DNA of 64,000 nucleotides from assembly GCF_000178855.1 (NCBI RefSeq), contig NZ_ADVG01000002.1, positions 2,294,001-2,358,000 of the forward strand, written 5' to 3'. The stretch's first letter is position 1. Each line of letters opens with the position of its first letter. Positions 7,835 through 16,231 of the stretch are shown in pieces. Below the pieces are notes generated by a model. That model did no database searches and was not told where the DNA came from. It worked only from the letters and a program-made list of their open reading frames with translations. A program made the translations under genes and the position numbers. Source of the stretch: Ktedonobacter racemifer DSM 44963 (GTDB lineage: Bacteria; Chloroflexota; Ktedonobacteria; Ktedonobacterales; Ktedonobacteraceae).

Positions 7835-9418
7835 CTAGTGGCGATAGTGTCTCTTTCCTGTAAAGACCATCGCGATGGCATAGCTGTTGGCTGCCTGGAT
7901 GACATCGTCGTCGCGCGCCGCTCCTCCTGGCTGAATAATGGCGGTAATACCCGCACGGGCCGCAGCCTCCACCGCGTCGGCGAAGGGGAAGTAGGCATCG
8001 GCGGCAAGTACCGAACCCCGAGCACGACTTCCAGCCTTTTCCAGCGCTAGCTGTACGCTTGCCAGGCGATTCATCTGGCCCGCGCCAACACCAATTAAGG
8101 CCAGCTTATGGGCTAGCACAATAGCGTTTGATTTCACCAGGCGTACCGCCTTCCAGGCAAACATCAAATCAGTGACCTCCTCCAGGTTGGGATCGCGCTC
8201 AGTCACAACGGTGTATTCTACCTCTTGTTCGCCAAACAAATCCGGCGTCTGCAAGAGGAGTCCCCCACTAATTGAGCGTACATCTAAGGGGTGCGCTGGC
8301 CGGTGATCGAGTTTCAGGCTATGAGTCGCGCGCTTACGTGGCTCCAGGGGGGCGCGCGTAGCGAGTAGGCGCATCTCCGGCTTCGCGCGCAGGATAGACC
8401 GTGCCTCACGGCTAAAAGCCGGCGCGAGCACGGCTTCAAAAAAGAGCTGGCTCAGTTCGTGCGCGGTATCCCCATCGACCTCGCGATTACAGCCTACAAT
8501 CCCTCCGCTGGCCGAAATAGGATCGCCAGCGTGTGCTTGCTGGTAGGCATCAAGCAGGCTATCTCCACAGGCCAGGCCACAGGGATTGGTATGTTTGATG
8601 ATCGCGACGGCTGGCACGGTAAAGGCTCGTGCCGCCTCCAAAGCAGTATCCAGGTCCAGCATATTGTTGTATGATAGCTCGCCTCCCTGGAGTATTTCCG
8701 CCCTGGCAAGCGTAGCTTCTCCCCGGACATGGCCTGGCTTGTGGGACGAAGGCCAGCGATAGAGAGCCGCCTGCTGATGCGGGTTCTCCCCATAGCGTAA
8801 ATTGCGCACCCGCTGCGCAGACATAGTGACGATACTGGGAAAGAGCTCATCTGAGCTGGTGTGCAAGTAGCTTGCAAGCGCGCTGTCGTAGCTTGCCAGA
8901 TAGTAAAAAGCAATCGCAGCCAGCCTGCGTCTCGTCTCCAGGCTCACCTCTCCCTGTTCACGCCATTCCTGAAGCACAGGCACATAATCCTCAGGACGTA
9001 TCAATACCAGGACATCCTCAAAATTACTGGCGGCGGCGCGCAGTAGTGTCTCTCCACCTATATCTAGCTGCTCCATGGCGTCCGCCAGCGGGGTCTCCTC
9101 CTCAGTTAGAAATGGAGGAAAGTTTACCACCACGACATCTACCGGTTCGATGTGGTGGACACGCAAATCTTCTTCGTGCCGGGGACGGTCCCGCCGGGCC
9201 AGCACCGCCCCTAACAAAGCGGGGTGAAGCAGCTTGACACGCCCCTCAAGAATGTCAGGGAACCCGGTTAGCTCCTCTACTGGCGTCGCCGTGACACCAG
9301 CCGCTTGCAGAGCCTTTAATGTATCCCTGGTGGAGAAGAGAGAGACATGCAGGCTCTCTAGCTCTTGAGCCAGCCTGGGAAGTCCCTCACGATTTGCTAC
9401 GCTTATCAATGCCCTCAT
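7835..9418 (-). CDS. purH: Bifunctional purine biosynthesis protein PurH with degenerate cyclohydrolase half
   Basis: A full-length PurH homologue of 527 aa. The C-terminal AICAR transformylase half is well conserved (LRYGENPHQ, catalytic IIKHTNPCG, VKSNAIVLAH, GVGAGQMNR, DAYFPFAD, IQPGGAARDDDV, terminal KRHYRH). The N-terminal IMP cyclohydrolase half keeps the fold (RALISV, TGFPDILEGRVKLLHP, QLDIGGETLLRAAA) but several active-site signatures differ from the family: STGGT reads STRDT, NLYPF reads NFPPF (Tyr lost), and AAKNH reads AASNF (Lys and His lost). I infer that transformylase activity is intact while IMP cyclization is doubtful. The start at 9418 follows AAAGGAT. A second, stand-alone transformylase is encoded at 59923. 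Confidence 0.92.
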   Translation of the reverse strand: MRALISVANREGLPRLAQELESLHVSLFSTRDTLKALQAAGVTATPVEELTGFPDILEGRVKLLHPALLGAVLARRDRPRHEEDLRVHHIEPVDVVVVNFPPFLTEEETPLADAMEQLDIGGETLLRAAASNFEDVLVLIRPEDYVPVLQEWREQGEVSLETRRRLAAIAFYYLASYDSALASYLHTSSDELFPSIVTMSAQRVRNLRYGENPHQQAALYRWPSSHKPGHVRGEATLARAEILQGGELSYNNMLDLDTALEAARAFTVPAVAIIKHTNPCGLACGDSLLDAYQQAHAGDPISASGGIVGCNREVDGDTAHELSQLFFEAVLAPAFSREARSILRAKPEMRLLATRAPLEPRKRATHSLKLDHRPAHPLDVRSISGGLLLQTPDLFGEQEVEYTVVTERDPNLEEVTDLMFAWKAVRLVKSNAIVLAHKLALIGVGAGQMNRLASVQLALEKAGSRARGSVLAADAYFPFADAVEAAARAGITAIIQPGGAARDDDVIQAANSYAIAMVFTGKRHYRH

Positions 9419-9942
9419 CCAGCTATCCTTTCAGGCTTTATGATGCGCATTCAAACGTCTAGATCTCACTCTCTCAGTATAGTCTACTCGCAGGGATCAG
9501 CAGAGAAGAACTATAACATTTCAAAACGTTCATTAAAAGTGGCAAAACATGAAATTTATCTTAACCAGCTTTTAGTACTTTACAACTAAAACACCTTGTA
9601 TGTAGAGGGAATACCAAAAGAAGCATGGTAATATCCCTAACAGAACAGTAGAGTTCTGCAACATGCCAGAACACATCACATTATTTTAAACTGTTCCAGC
9701 ACACGCCTACACTGGTGCATAAATTGATATATAGAGACGTATCATTCAAAAAATCCAAGGAGGGTACCATCCACGCCAAAGGGTCATACCCATGCCACCT
9801 TGAAAGTTGTACAAACGCTTATACGTCTGACCGTTTGTAGATACAAGTCGCGCGAGTCTTTGCCTGGCATAGTGCTAAACGCAGCCACACCGCTGCATGT
9901 ATTGTGATAGCTACCAGAGAGAGAAAGGGCCACACCAAACGT
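9419..9942. other. 524-bp divergent intergenic region
   Basis: A+T-rich gap between leftward purH and the rightward secreted-protein pair. It holds the perfect 8-bp inverted repeat described at 9810-9839 and a strong AAGGAGGG sequence near 9759 with no usable start codon behind it. I see no other gene or strong hairpin. Confidence 0.45.
9810..9839. promoter_or_regulatory. Possible operator, TACAAACG-N14-CGTTTGTA
   Basis: Perfect 8-bp arms separated by 14 bases, about 104 bp before the start at 9943. The size and spacing suit a dimeric regulator. No regulator is assigned. Confidence 0.35.
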
Positions 9943-11451
9943 ATGCAAACACTTGACCGGTCTCATAAGACGAAGCCGAGAGAGGACAAGCCCGCAGCTA
10001 GCGGACCACTACCTCGCCCAACATCACCTAAGCGTATCGCGCCATGGCTACTTATTACACTTGTCCTCTGTCTCGTGCTGACACTCGGGGCAGGAACCTA
10101 TCTCGTGTTGCAACCGCGCCTCGGCTCCCATGCCGCCGGGGACAATCCTAATTGCGCGCTTATCGTGCCACAAAATCCTTTAAGCGCAAAGGGACTTGCC
10201 ACACCATATCAACTTGTCGCTACTGATCCCAAGCAAGGTCCCTGCCACGAAGCCAATGCAGGACAGTCGGCCTTTGTCGAAGGCGCAGTCTTTGATCCAG
10301 CAACGGGCCAAATTTCTATCTACGATCCCCTGGTAGTGGATAAAGGCAATAAACCAGCCATTGCCCCGGTCGTGCCACAACTCCCCGCAAACGCGGTCGT
10401 TGGCCTCTGGTTTGGCTTTAATGCTGGCACCTTAACGCTGAAAGGGAATGGAGATGCCCTCCAGCAAGGCAAGTGTGTTAATGGCCTGCCTGACGATCCC
10501 TTTGGTCAGTATGCCTACTGTAACGCGCCCGCCTTCTTCGAGGGAGCAAACCAGGCTATCAAGCAGGGCAAACTAAAAGTTCCAGCGCTGGGCCGGGGCC
10601 GCGACGGGCTTCCCTGCCCGACGGTACGCGACTTCTCAGTCGTGGACCAGGATCAGAGCGATAACGTCACGACCACTTACTTGACGACAAATGATGGCAA
10701 AGTCGCGCAGATGAACCAGGCCAATGCCCTTAAACTCCAGGGGGCACAGCTCATTGCCAATGCCAGCGATAATCGGCTTGTCTCAGTGGGCCTGGACAAT
10801 GCACTGGGGTGTAAACCCTGGGTGATGCCCAACCTGGCCGATCCGGGACAAATGACAACTGCTCTACCTCTCAACGAGTTGATGGCTGCGGCGGACCAGG
10901 CGGCGCCAGTAGCCGTTATTCCCAATGGGGATCCTATGGTGCTACACAACGATAAGCCCAATATGCAGAAACTCAACCTGTATCGCCTTGGAGTTGATCA
11001 GCCGATGATCAAGCGAGCCGACGAGGCCAGTACACGTCTCTACTGTACAAGTCTGCTCGCGGCAGGCCCCCAGCGCATGCTGACCGATGCGCGCTTTACG
11101 ATTCACCAGGCCTCTCCCGATACGGGCGCAGCCAATAACCTCTTTACCTTCCTGGCCCAGCGCTTTAATACTACCTGGGGGACCGATGGCGGCCTCAATT
11201 GCAAGGGCCTGCTCAATACTGACACGCCGATCACACTCAAACAAGATGCCAATGGCGTTACCATCAACGCCACGATCCAGGGCATCAAACTGACAATGCC
11301 AATGGATTGCTCCGTCAACGGTGTCCTTATCTCTGGCTGCCAGGGAACCACCACCATCAACGGTGTCACCTGTACCTTCGCTATGGATAACAAAACCCGT
11401 CGCGTCCTCATCAACTGTCCACAGCCCGGACAGGGGAAGGATGACAAGTAA
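9943..11451 (+). CDS. Membrane-anchored secreted protein, tandem paralogue 1
   Basis: A 502-aa protein of unknown function with a short cytoplasmic tail, one membrane segment (about residues 37-55, APWLLITLVLCLVLTLGAG) and a large outside domain. Eight cysteines recur at matching places in both paralogues (NCALIVP, GPCHEAN, GKCVNG, AYCNAP, LPCPTVRD, LGCKPW, LYCTSL, LNCKGL). Repeated phrases include NPLSAKGLATPYQL and QDQSDNVTTTYL. It ends in its own Cys-containing tail (GVTCTFAMDNKTRRVLINC). The start at 9943 is chosen because both paralogues then begin MQTL. It precedes the second copy by 13 bp, so the two form an operon. Confidence 0.8.
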   Translation: MQTLDRSHKTKPREDKPAASGPLPRPTSPKRIAPWLLITLVLCLVLTLGAGTYLVLQPRLGSHAAGDNPNCALIVPQNPLSAKGLATPYQLVATDPKQGPCHEANAGQSAFVEGAVFDPATGQISIYDPLVVDKGNKPAIAPVVPQLPANAVVGLWFGFNAGTLTLKGNGDALQQGKCVNGLPDDPFGQYAYCNAPAFFEGANQAIKQGKLKVPALGRGRDGLPCPTVRDFSVVDQDQSDNVTTTYLTTNDGKVAQMNQANALKLQGAQLIANASDNRLVSVGLDNALGCKPWVMPNLADPGQMTTALPLNELMAAADQAAPVAVIPNGDPMVLHNDKPNMQKLNLYRLGVDQPMIKRADEASTRLYCTSLLAAGPQRMLTDARFTIHQASPDTGAANNLFTFLAQRFNTTWGTDGGLNCKGLLNTDTPITLKQDANGVTINATIQGIKLTMPMDCSVNGVLISGCQGTTTINGVTCTFAMDNKTRRVLINCPQPGQGKDDK

Positions 11452-11464
11452 GAGAGGAGCTAAT

Positions 11465-13021
11465 ATGCAAACACTTCCAAAACCCGACATAAAGCAACCA
11501 GATTCCGGTTCAAGTGGCCCTCTGGAGCCGCTTCAGAGACGAAAGAAGTCAGGACTTAGGCCAGTGATCTTTGTGAGTATCGCGCTCTTGCTGCTCACGC
11601 TCCTGGCTGGAGCCTTCCTATTCTTTGGTCAGAAGCGCATAGGCACCCACGCCGCGGCGGCCAATGCCAACTGTACCCTTACTGTACCCGCCAATCCCCT
11701 CAGCGCGCAGGGCCTGGCTACTCCCTACCAGTTACAAGCCACCGATCCCAACGCGGGTCCCTGTAACGAGGCCAACGCGGATCAAGCCGCCTTCGTGCAA
11801 GGGGCCGTTTTTGACCCGGCTACAGGCAAGATCTCAATTTACAATCCCCTGGTCGTCGATGCGGGTACACAACCCGCCGTCGCGCCAGCCGTACCGACGC
11901 TACCCCAGAATGCCATCGTGGGTCTCTGGTTTGGCTATAATGGCGATGTCCTGACTCTCAAGGGCCAGGGAAACTCCTTGCGCCAGGGACGGTGCGTCAA
12001 TGGCCTGTTCAATAATCCCTTTGGCCAGTTCGCCTACTGTAACGCGCCCACCTTCTTCGGCGCGGCCAACCAGGCGATCAGGCAGGGCAAACTTGTGGTT
12101 CCACCCATCGGCCAGGGTAGCGATGGCCAGCCCTGCCCCACCGTGCGCGACTTCTTTGTTGTCGACCAGGATCAGAGCGATAACGTGACCAGCGTGTACC
12201 TGGCCAACGCCAATGGCCAGACCGCGCAGATGAACCCGGCCAATGCAGGCCAGTTGCAGGGCGCACAGACCCTCGTTAACGCCAGCGATAATCGCCTGGT
12301 CTCAGTTGCCCTGGACGGCGCCCTGGGCTGTACATCCTGGATGGCTCCCGACCTGGCGGCTCCTGGTCAGATGGCTCCCGCCTTGCCGCTCAACGAGCTA
12401 CAGGCAGCCAAGCAACAGGCTCAACCTGCGGCCATCATTCCAGTGGGCGACCCCATGGTGCTGAATAACGGGAAAAACAGCCTGGCCAAACTCAATCTCT
12501 ACCGCCTGGGCGTGGATCAGCCGTTTGTGCTCAACGCCGATCGGGGCGCAAGCACCAAACAGTATTGCATCAATCTGCTCAATATCCAACCGCCACGCCT
12601 GCAAAATCTGATGAATGTGCTTCAACAGAAGGCCTCACCAATGCCAGACGTGGCTAGCAATCTCTTTACCTTTATGGCCCAGCGCTTCAACACCACCTGG
12701 GGGGCCGACGGTGGTCTCAACTGCCAGAGTCTACTCAATATGAGTAGCCCCATCCAGACACAGACTGACGGCAACGGCGTCACTATCAGCGCCACTATCA
12801 ATCTTAACAACAATGGTGGGCAGAATGGCGCAGCGCCTACTCAGCCCGCGGCACCCACCAGCACAGCAGGTGCCGCCCCCACGCCTGCCAACGGTAACGC
12901 TCAACCTACACCCCCAGCCGATAACGCGGGTGCCACGCCTACTCCTAACGCCGGGAATGGCACCCCTCAGCCCACGCCTCCTGCCGATAGCGCAGGTGCC
13001 ACACCTACTCCTGGTCAGTAG
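11465..13021 (+). CDS. Membrane-anchored secreted protein, tandem paralogue 2
   Basis: A 518-aa paralogue of the preceding protein, alike throughout its outside domain (NPLSAQGLATPYQLQATDP, GLWFGYNGDVLTLKGQG, VVDQDQSDNVTSVYL). It has one membrane segment (PVIFVSIALLLLTLLAGAFLFF) and the same eight core cysteines. It differs at the C-terminus, where a low-complexity Ala/Pro/Thr tail with repeated ATPTP units replaces the Cys-containing end of paralogue 1. Such tails often span or attach to the cell wall. The start at 11465 has a GAGGAG site; longer in-frame extensions overlap the first gene. Function is unknown, and a surface-structure or envelope role is only inference. Confidence 0.8.
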   Translation: MQTLPKPDIKQPDSGSSGPLEPLQRRKKSGLRPVIFVSIALLLLTLLAGAFLFFGQKRIGTHAAAANANCTLTVPANPLSAQGLATPYQLQATDPNAGPCNEANADQAAFVQGAVFDPATGKISIYNPLVVDAGTQPAVAPAVPTLPQNAIVGLWFGYNGDVLTLKGQGNSLRQGRCVNGLFNNPFGQFAYCNAPTFFGAANQAIRQGKLVVPPIGQGSDGQPCPTVRDFFVVDQDQSDNVTSVYLANANGQTAQMNPANAGQLQGAQTLVNASDNRLVSVALDGALGCTSWMAPDLAAPGQMAPALPLNELQAAKQQAQPAAIIPVGDPMVLNNGKNSLAKLNLYRLGVDQPFVLNADRGASTKQYCINLLNIQPPRLQNLMNVLQQKASPMPDVASNLFTFMAQRFNTTWGADGGLNCQSLLNMSSPIQTQTDGNGVTISATINLNNNGGQNGAAPTQPAAPTSTAGAAPTPANGNAQPTPPADNAGATPTPNAGNGTPQPTPPADSAGATPTPGQ

Positions 13022-13031
13022 ACGCTAGACT

Positions 13032-13077
13032 ACAAAAAGAGAGAGGCGAATCATGTGATCCGCCTCTCTCTTTTTGT
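13032..13077. terminator. Bidirectional terminator
   Basis: Stem ACAAAAAGAGAGAGGCG with its complement and a short inner loop. The A-rich and T-rich flanks make it a canonical intrinsic terminator on both strands, between paralogue 2 and rpmA. Confidence 0.88.
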
Positions 13078-13091
13078 GTGTTTATTTTTGC

Positions 13092-13412
13092 TTAGGCTTC
13101 AGCAGCGACTGGCTCCTCAACCTCTCCAAGCAGTTCCGCAATGGAGGGGCGATCGGGGAACTCGGTCACAATGCTGACATTGCGACGATCGCTTGAGTAG
13201 TGGCCAAATTTGACATAACCATCGATCAGAGCGTAGATGGTATGATCACGACCCAGACCGACATTGTTGCCGGGGCGAATCTTGGTACCACGCTGGCGCA
13301 CGATAATGCTACCAGCGCTCACCAACTGACCATCAAAGCGCTTGACACCAAGCATCTTAGGTTTGCTATCGCGACCGTTGCGCGAGCTACCCATACCTTT
13401 CTTATGTGCCAT
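13092..13412 (-). CDS. rpmA: 50S ribosomal protein L27
   Basis: A large-subunit ribosomal protein near the peptidyl transferase centre, 106 aa. Recognised by MAHKKGMGSSRNGRDS, LGVKRFDGQ, AGSIIVRQRGTK and NNVGLGRDHTIYAL. It has a short acidic C-terminal extension (ELLGEVEEPVAAEA). The N-terminus starts directly with the mature AHKKG form, so no N-terminal cleavage is predicted. It lies six bases after rplU in the usual rplU-rpmA operon. Confidence 0.97.
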   Translation of the reverse strand: MAHKKGMGSSRNGRDSKPKMLGVKRFDGQLVSAGSIIVRQRGTKIRPGNNVGLGRDHTIYALIDGYVKFGHYSSDRRNVSIVTEFPDRPSIAELLGEVEEPVAAEA

Positions 13413-13418
13413 GAGATT

Positions 13419-13946
13419 TTACTCCTCTGTGCTGCTTTCTTGAGCCTTCTTGCTTGAACGGCGACGAGGCTTTTTCTCCTCAACGGGCTGCTCCGCAACA
13501 GCGGTCTGAGTCTCACTCTTGACCTCTTCAGCGGGAGCGGTCCCTTTTTTCGCCTTAGTGGGTGTGGTCTCTTTTTTCGCCTTAGCGGGAGCTGCCTCTG
13601 CCTTTGGCTCTTCGCCAGAGACCAGGCTCTTGCCCTTCGAGATAATGTCATCAATGCTCAGAACAGTCAATTCCTGGCGATGACCACGGCGATGGCGATA
13701 GCGTTTCTTGGACTTGTACTTGAAGACGATTAGCTTCTCACCGCGCTTCTGACCAACGACGGTGGCCAGGACCTTCGCGCCCTCAACAAAAGGCGCACCC
13801 ACGAGAGCAGTGTCGGCATCGGAGACCAGCAATACCTCGCCGATCTCAATCTGCTTCCCATCCTCATGGGGGAGGCGGTTCACTTCGAGCTTATCGCCGA
13901 CAGTGACTTTGTACTGTCGTCCACCACTTTTGATTACGGCAAACAT
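13419..13946 (-). CDS. rplU: 50S ribosomal protein L21 with long basic tail
   Basis: Ribosomal protein L21, 175 aa. The first ~100 residues are the conserved L21 domain (MFAVIKSGGRQYKV, GDKLEVNRL, VVGQKRGEKLIVFKYKSKK, YRHRRGHRQELT). About 70 extra residues follow, rich in Lys, Ala, Pro and Glu with repeated KAKK(E/G)T units and ending KPRRRSSKKAQESS. Typical L21 proteins are near 103 aa, so the tail is an add-on, probably disordered. The ATG at 13946 gives the family start; longer readings run into non-conserved sequence. It heads rplU-rpmA. Confidence 0.95.
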   Translation of the reverse strand: MFAVIKSGGRQYKVTVGDKLEVNRLPHEDGKQIEIGEVLLVSDADTALVGAPFVEGAKVLATVVGQKRGEKLIVFKYKSKKRYRHRRGHRQELTVLSIDDIISKGKSLVSGEEPKAEAAPAKAKKETTPTKAKKGTAPAEEVKSETQTAVAEQPVEEKKPRRRSSKKAQESSTEE

Positions 13947-14336
13947 CTCTTCAATTTTCTCCTTGCAAAACTTTCGTCGCGCCCAAACAGCCTCGGCTAA
14001 GAATGACGCGACTACAAAACCCGCGTGTGATGAGAGGGATACGTGGGAGGCGTGGATGGAGGCCATCCTCACAGTTCCGCTTCTAACAACTCATCCGTCT
14101 ATCTTGCTGCACCCCAGCGGCACACGGCGAGGAAACAATGCCAGATACGCAGGCTTACTCGATGATATACCGACATACGCGGGCAATGACCATTCCTGGT
14201 CTCAACAACTACAGGCAAACACACGAAAAAATCCACGGTCTTGTAACCTGACCCGTAGACGATTTGAGTATACGGTCCCATAGTGTGGGCGCAGCTATGC
14301 AAGCATATGATAGCAGTGCCGCTACCCACGTGTCAA
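13947..14336. other. 390-bp region upstream of rplU, before the insertion sequence
   Basis: It holds the rplU promoter and leader on the minus strand, then runs into the target site of the insertion sequence. I see no convincing gene or strong hairpin. Conserved L21 leader RNAs exist in some bacteria, but I could not recognise one here. Confidence 0.4.
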
Positions 14337-14337
14337 G
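14330..14337. repeat. Left target-site duplication GTGTCAA(G)
   Basis: The sequence GTGTCAAG directly before the left inverted repeat recurs at 15978-15985 directly after the right one. The duplication is 7 bp, or 8 bp if the ambiguous G at 14337 is counted as target. Confidence 0.85.
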
Positions 14338-14430
14338 GGGTGTGACTCAAGTTTTTGCAAAGGGATAGACAGGAACAAGGAAAGCAGGTAAGATCGTGGC
14401 ATCACCAAGAGGAAGCAGGAAGATGGAGCC

Positions 14431-14781
14431 ATGCAGCGCGAAGAATGGCTGAGCAAGAGCGAAAAGATCCTTACAGATGTCAAAGAATGGCGCAAAGCCC
14501 ACCCCAAAGCAACGTTTGTGGAAATCGAAGATGAGGTGCATCGACGCATGATGCAGTTAGAAGCACAACTGCTCCAGGACGCAGCCCAGGAGAGCAGCAG
14601 CCGAGCCTGGGGAAAGGACATGGGGGAAGAAGCCCCAAGATGCTCCAGGTGTCAGGTACCACTGCAAGCACGAGGCCAACATGCACGGACCGTACAAGGC
14701 AATGGGGGAGAGAGCGTGACCCTGCTGCGTACCTATGGAACGTGCCCCCACTGTGGGGAGAGCTTTTTTCCCCCTCGATGA
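14431..14781 (+). CDS. ISKra4-type transposase, N-terminal frame
   Basis: A 116-aa frame carrying the N-terminal part of an ISKra4-family transposase: an acidic helical start, then a zinc-knuckle region (CSRCQVPL and CPHCGESFF). It ends at a TGA shortly after the run TTTTTTCCCCC at 14764-14774. The family sequence continues without a break in the next frame from that point. Reading on needs a +1 (or -2) shift, or one base fewer in the run. So the frame is either joined by slippage or broken by a one-base insertion. Confidence 0.8.
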   Translation: MQREEWLSKSEKILTDVKEWRKAHPKATFVEIEDEVHRRMMQLEAQLLQDAAQESSSRAWGKDMGEEAPRCSRCQVPLQARGQHARTVQGNGGESVTLLRTYGTCPHCGESFFPPR

Positions 14782-15967
14782 GGAATTGGCCTTACTTCCT
14801 GGTACCTTGGCCCCTCGTCAACAAAGCCATCTCGTCCAGTTAGGCAGTTGGATGCCGTTTCGGCACGCGAGTCGCATGCTCCGAGAGCTTCTCGCAGTAC
14901 ATGTCAGTCCCGAAACGGCTCGACGGCTCTGCGAAGACGTTGGTCACCAGGTTGAGGAACAACAAACCGCCGAAGCACACCAGCCGTGGAAAGAAGAAGA
15001 CGATGGGCGAGAGAACGACTCTTGCCTGGTGATCAGTGCAGATGGAGCAATGGTCCCTTTGACCGGGGGCGAATGGGCAGAAGTTCGCACCTTGGCCATT
15101 GGGGAGGTTCCCACTGGCCCCACCTCTCCTGAGAAAGTCCACGTCGGTGAGCTCTCATATTTCTCTCGCCTGACGGATGCAGCCCACTTTACCGAGTTGG
15201 CAGAAGTCGAAACGCGCCGCCGGCACGTGATCCAGGCCAAAGCGGTGGGTGCGGTGATGGATGGAGCGGAGTGGCTGCAAACCCTGGTCGATATTCATCG
15301 AGGGGACGCAGTGCGGATCCTGGATTTTCCCCATGCGGCTGAGCACCTGAGCCAATTGGTAGAAGGGCTTGGGGCGGGCGGGCGAACCTTTCCGGAGCAC
15401 ATGCTTGAACGGTGTCTGCATGTGCTCAAACATCGCGGCCCCTCGCCCTTGTTGCGCATGGCCGAGCGCTTGCCTAAGGACGAAGCGCAACAGGGCACCG
15501 TTCGTGAGCATCTGGAATATTTGCGCAAGCGGCAGGCCTTGATGCAGTATCCAACCTTTCAGCAGGCTGGCTGGCCCATTGGCTCAGGGATGGTGGAGAG
15601 CGCGAACAAGGTGGTGGTCGAAGCACGCCTCAAGGGCACAGGGATGCGCTGGAAGCGAGCCAATGTGAATCCCATGCTCGCTTTACGCAATGGCGTGTGC
15701 AATCAGCGCTGGTTGGAAACGTGGCAGACGGCAAGTCAGCAGCGTCGACGTCGGCTTTCTCAACACCGTCAACGCACGACGCAACGACAAGAGGTGGCTT
15801 CAGTGCTTCCCAACCCAACTCGGCTCACGCCAGCGCCCGTGCCCCCATATGTTCCTCTCCTTCCTCCCGAGCCTCCTGCCATGATTGCTGGAACCTCGCG
15901 TCCTTCATCCCATCATCCCTGGAAGCGTTCTCCGGCTTGCCGTCCAAAGCCTTTTGCAAAAACTTGA
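14735..15967 (+). CDS. ISKra4-type transposase, C-terminal catalytic frame
   Basis: Residues from FFPLDEELALLPG onward continue the protein begun in the preceding frame; the ~9 codons before that are overlap. The catalytic part includes ISADGAMVPLTGGEW (first Asp), VMDGAEWLQTLVD (second Asp), ILDFPHAAEHL and WPIGSGMVESANKVVVEARLK (with the late Glu), as in ISKra4-family DDE enzymes. A Pro-rich tail follows. It has no good ribosome site of its own, which favours production as a fusion with the upstream frame. Confidence 0.82.
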   Translation: MERAPTVGRAFFPLDEELALLPGTLAPRQQSHLVQLGSWMPFRHASRMLRELLAVHVSPETARRLCEDVGHQVEEQQTAEAHQPWKEEDDGRENDSCLVISADGAMVPLTGGEWAEVRTLAIGEVPTGPTSPEKVHVGELSYFSRLTDAAHFTELAEVETRRRHVIQAKAVGAVMDGAEWLQTLVDIHRGDAVRILDFPHAAEHLSQLVEGLGAGGRTFPEHMLERCLHVLKHRGPSPLLRMAERLPKDEAQQGTVREHLEYLRKRQALMQYPTFQQAGWPIGSGMVESANKVVVEARLKGTGMRWKRANVNPMLALRNGVCNQRWLETWQTASQQRRRRLSQHRQRTTQRQEVASVLPNPTRLTPAPVPPYVPLLPPEPPAMIAGTSRPSSHHPWKRSPACRPKPFAKT

Positions 15968-15977
15968 GTCACACCCC

Positions 15978-15985
15978 GTGTCAAG
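15978..15985. repeat. Right target-site duplication GTGTCAAG
   Basis: Direct repeat of 14330-14337 immediately outside the right inverted repeat of the insertion sequence. Confidence 0.85.
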
Positions 15986-16071
15986 CACTATGCTCTCAAA
16001 AAGTTCTTTTTTCGCGCCTGCGACGAGTCTTAAAACAAAGCATAGCCCTTTTTGCTAGGAAAAGACCGTGT

Positions 16072-16077
16072 TATACT
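16072..16077 (+). promoter_or_regulatory. Possible extended -10 promoter for the B12/MerR operon
   Basis: TGT-TATACT fits an extended -10 element 155 bp upstream of the regulator start; no good -35 is seen. The insertion sequence ends about 95 bp before it, so the insertion may have replaced upstream control sequence. Confidence 0.35.
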
Positions 16078-16231
16078 ATGCCAAATAGCTTCACATACCA
16101 GCAAAAAATCTAAACACTACCTGAAATAGGTCTCTCAGTATGTCCCTAATAGAGGAGGAATGTAGGGAGAAAATTATCCGTTCTTTGCTATACATCTATC
16201 TTTGATCATATGGAGGAGACACGAAGTAACT

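Larger units (their letters stand above)
14337..15977 (+). mobile_element. ISKra4-like insertion sequence, 1641 bp
   Basis: Bounded by near-perfect terminal inverted repeats (14337-14361 and its complement ending at 15977; 25 identical bases beginning GGGGTGTGACTCAAG, with partial match beyond) and flanked by a 7-8 bp direct repeat. Inside are two overlapping frames that together encode an ISKra4-type transposase. The transposase stop codon lies inside the right inverted repeat. The intact ends and exact target duplication indicate a recent insertion between rplU and the B12/MerR regulator gene. Confidence 0.9.

Noticed and set aside
16160..16165. ATG directly followed by TAG behind AGAGGAGG
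   Set aside because: It looks like a start-stop leader, but the ribosome site is too close to the ATG and nothing supports translation.
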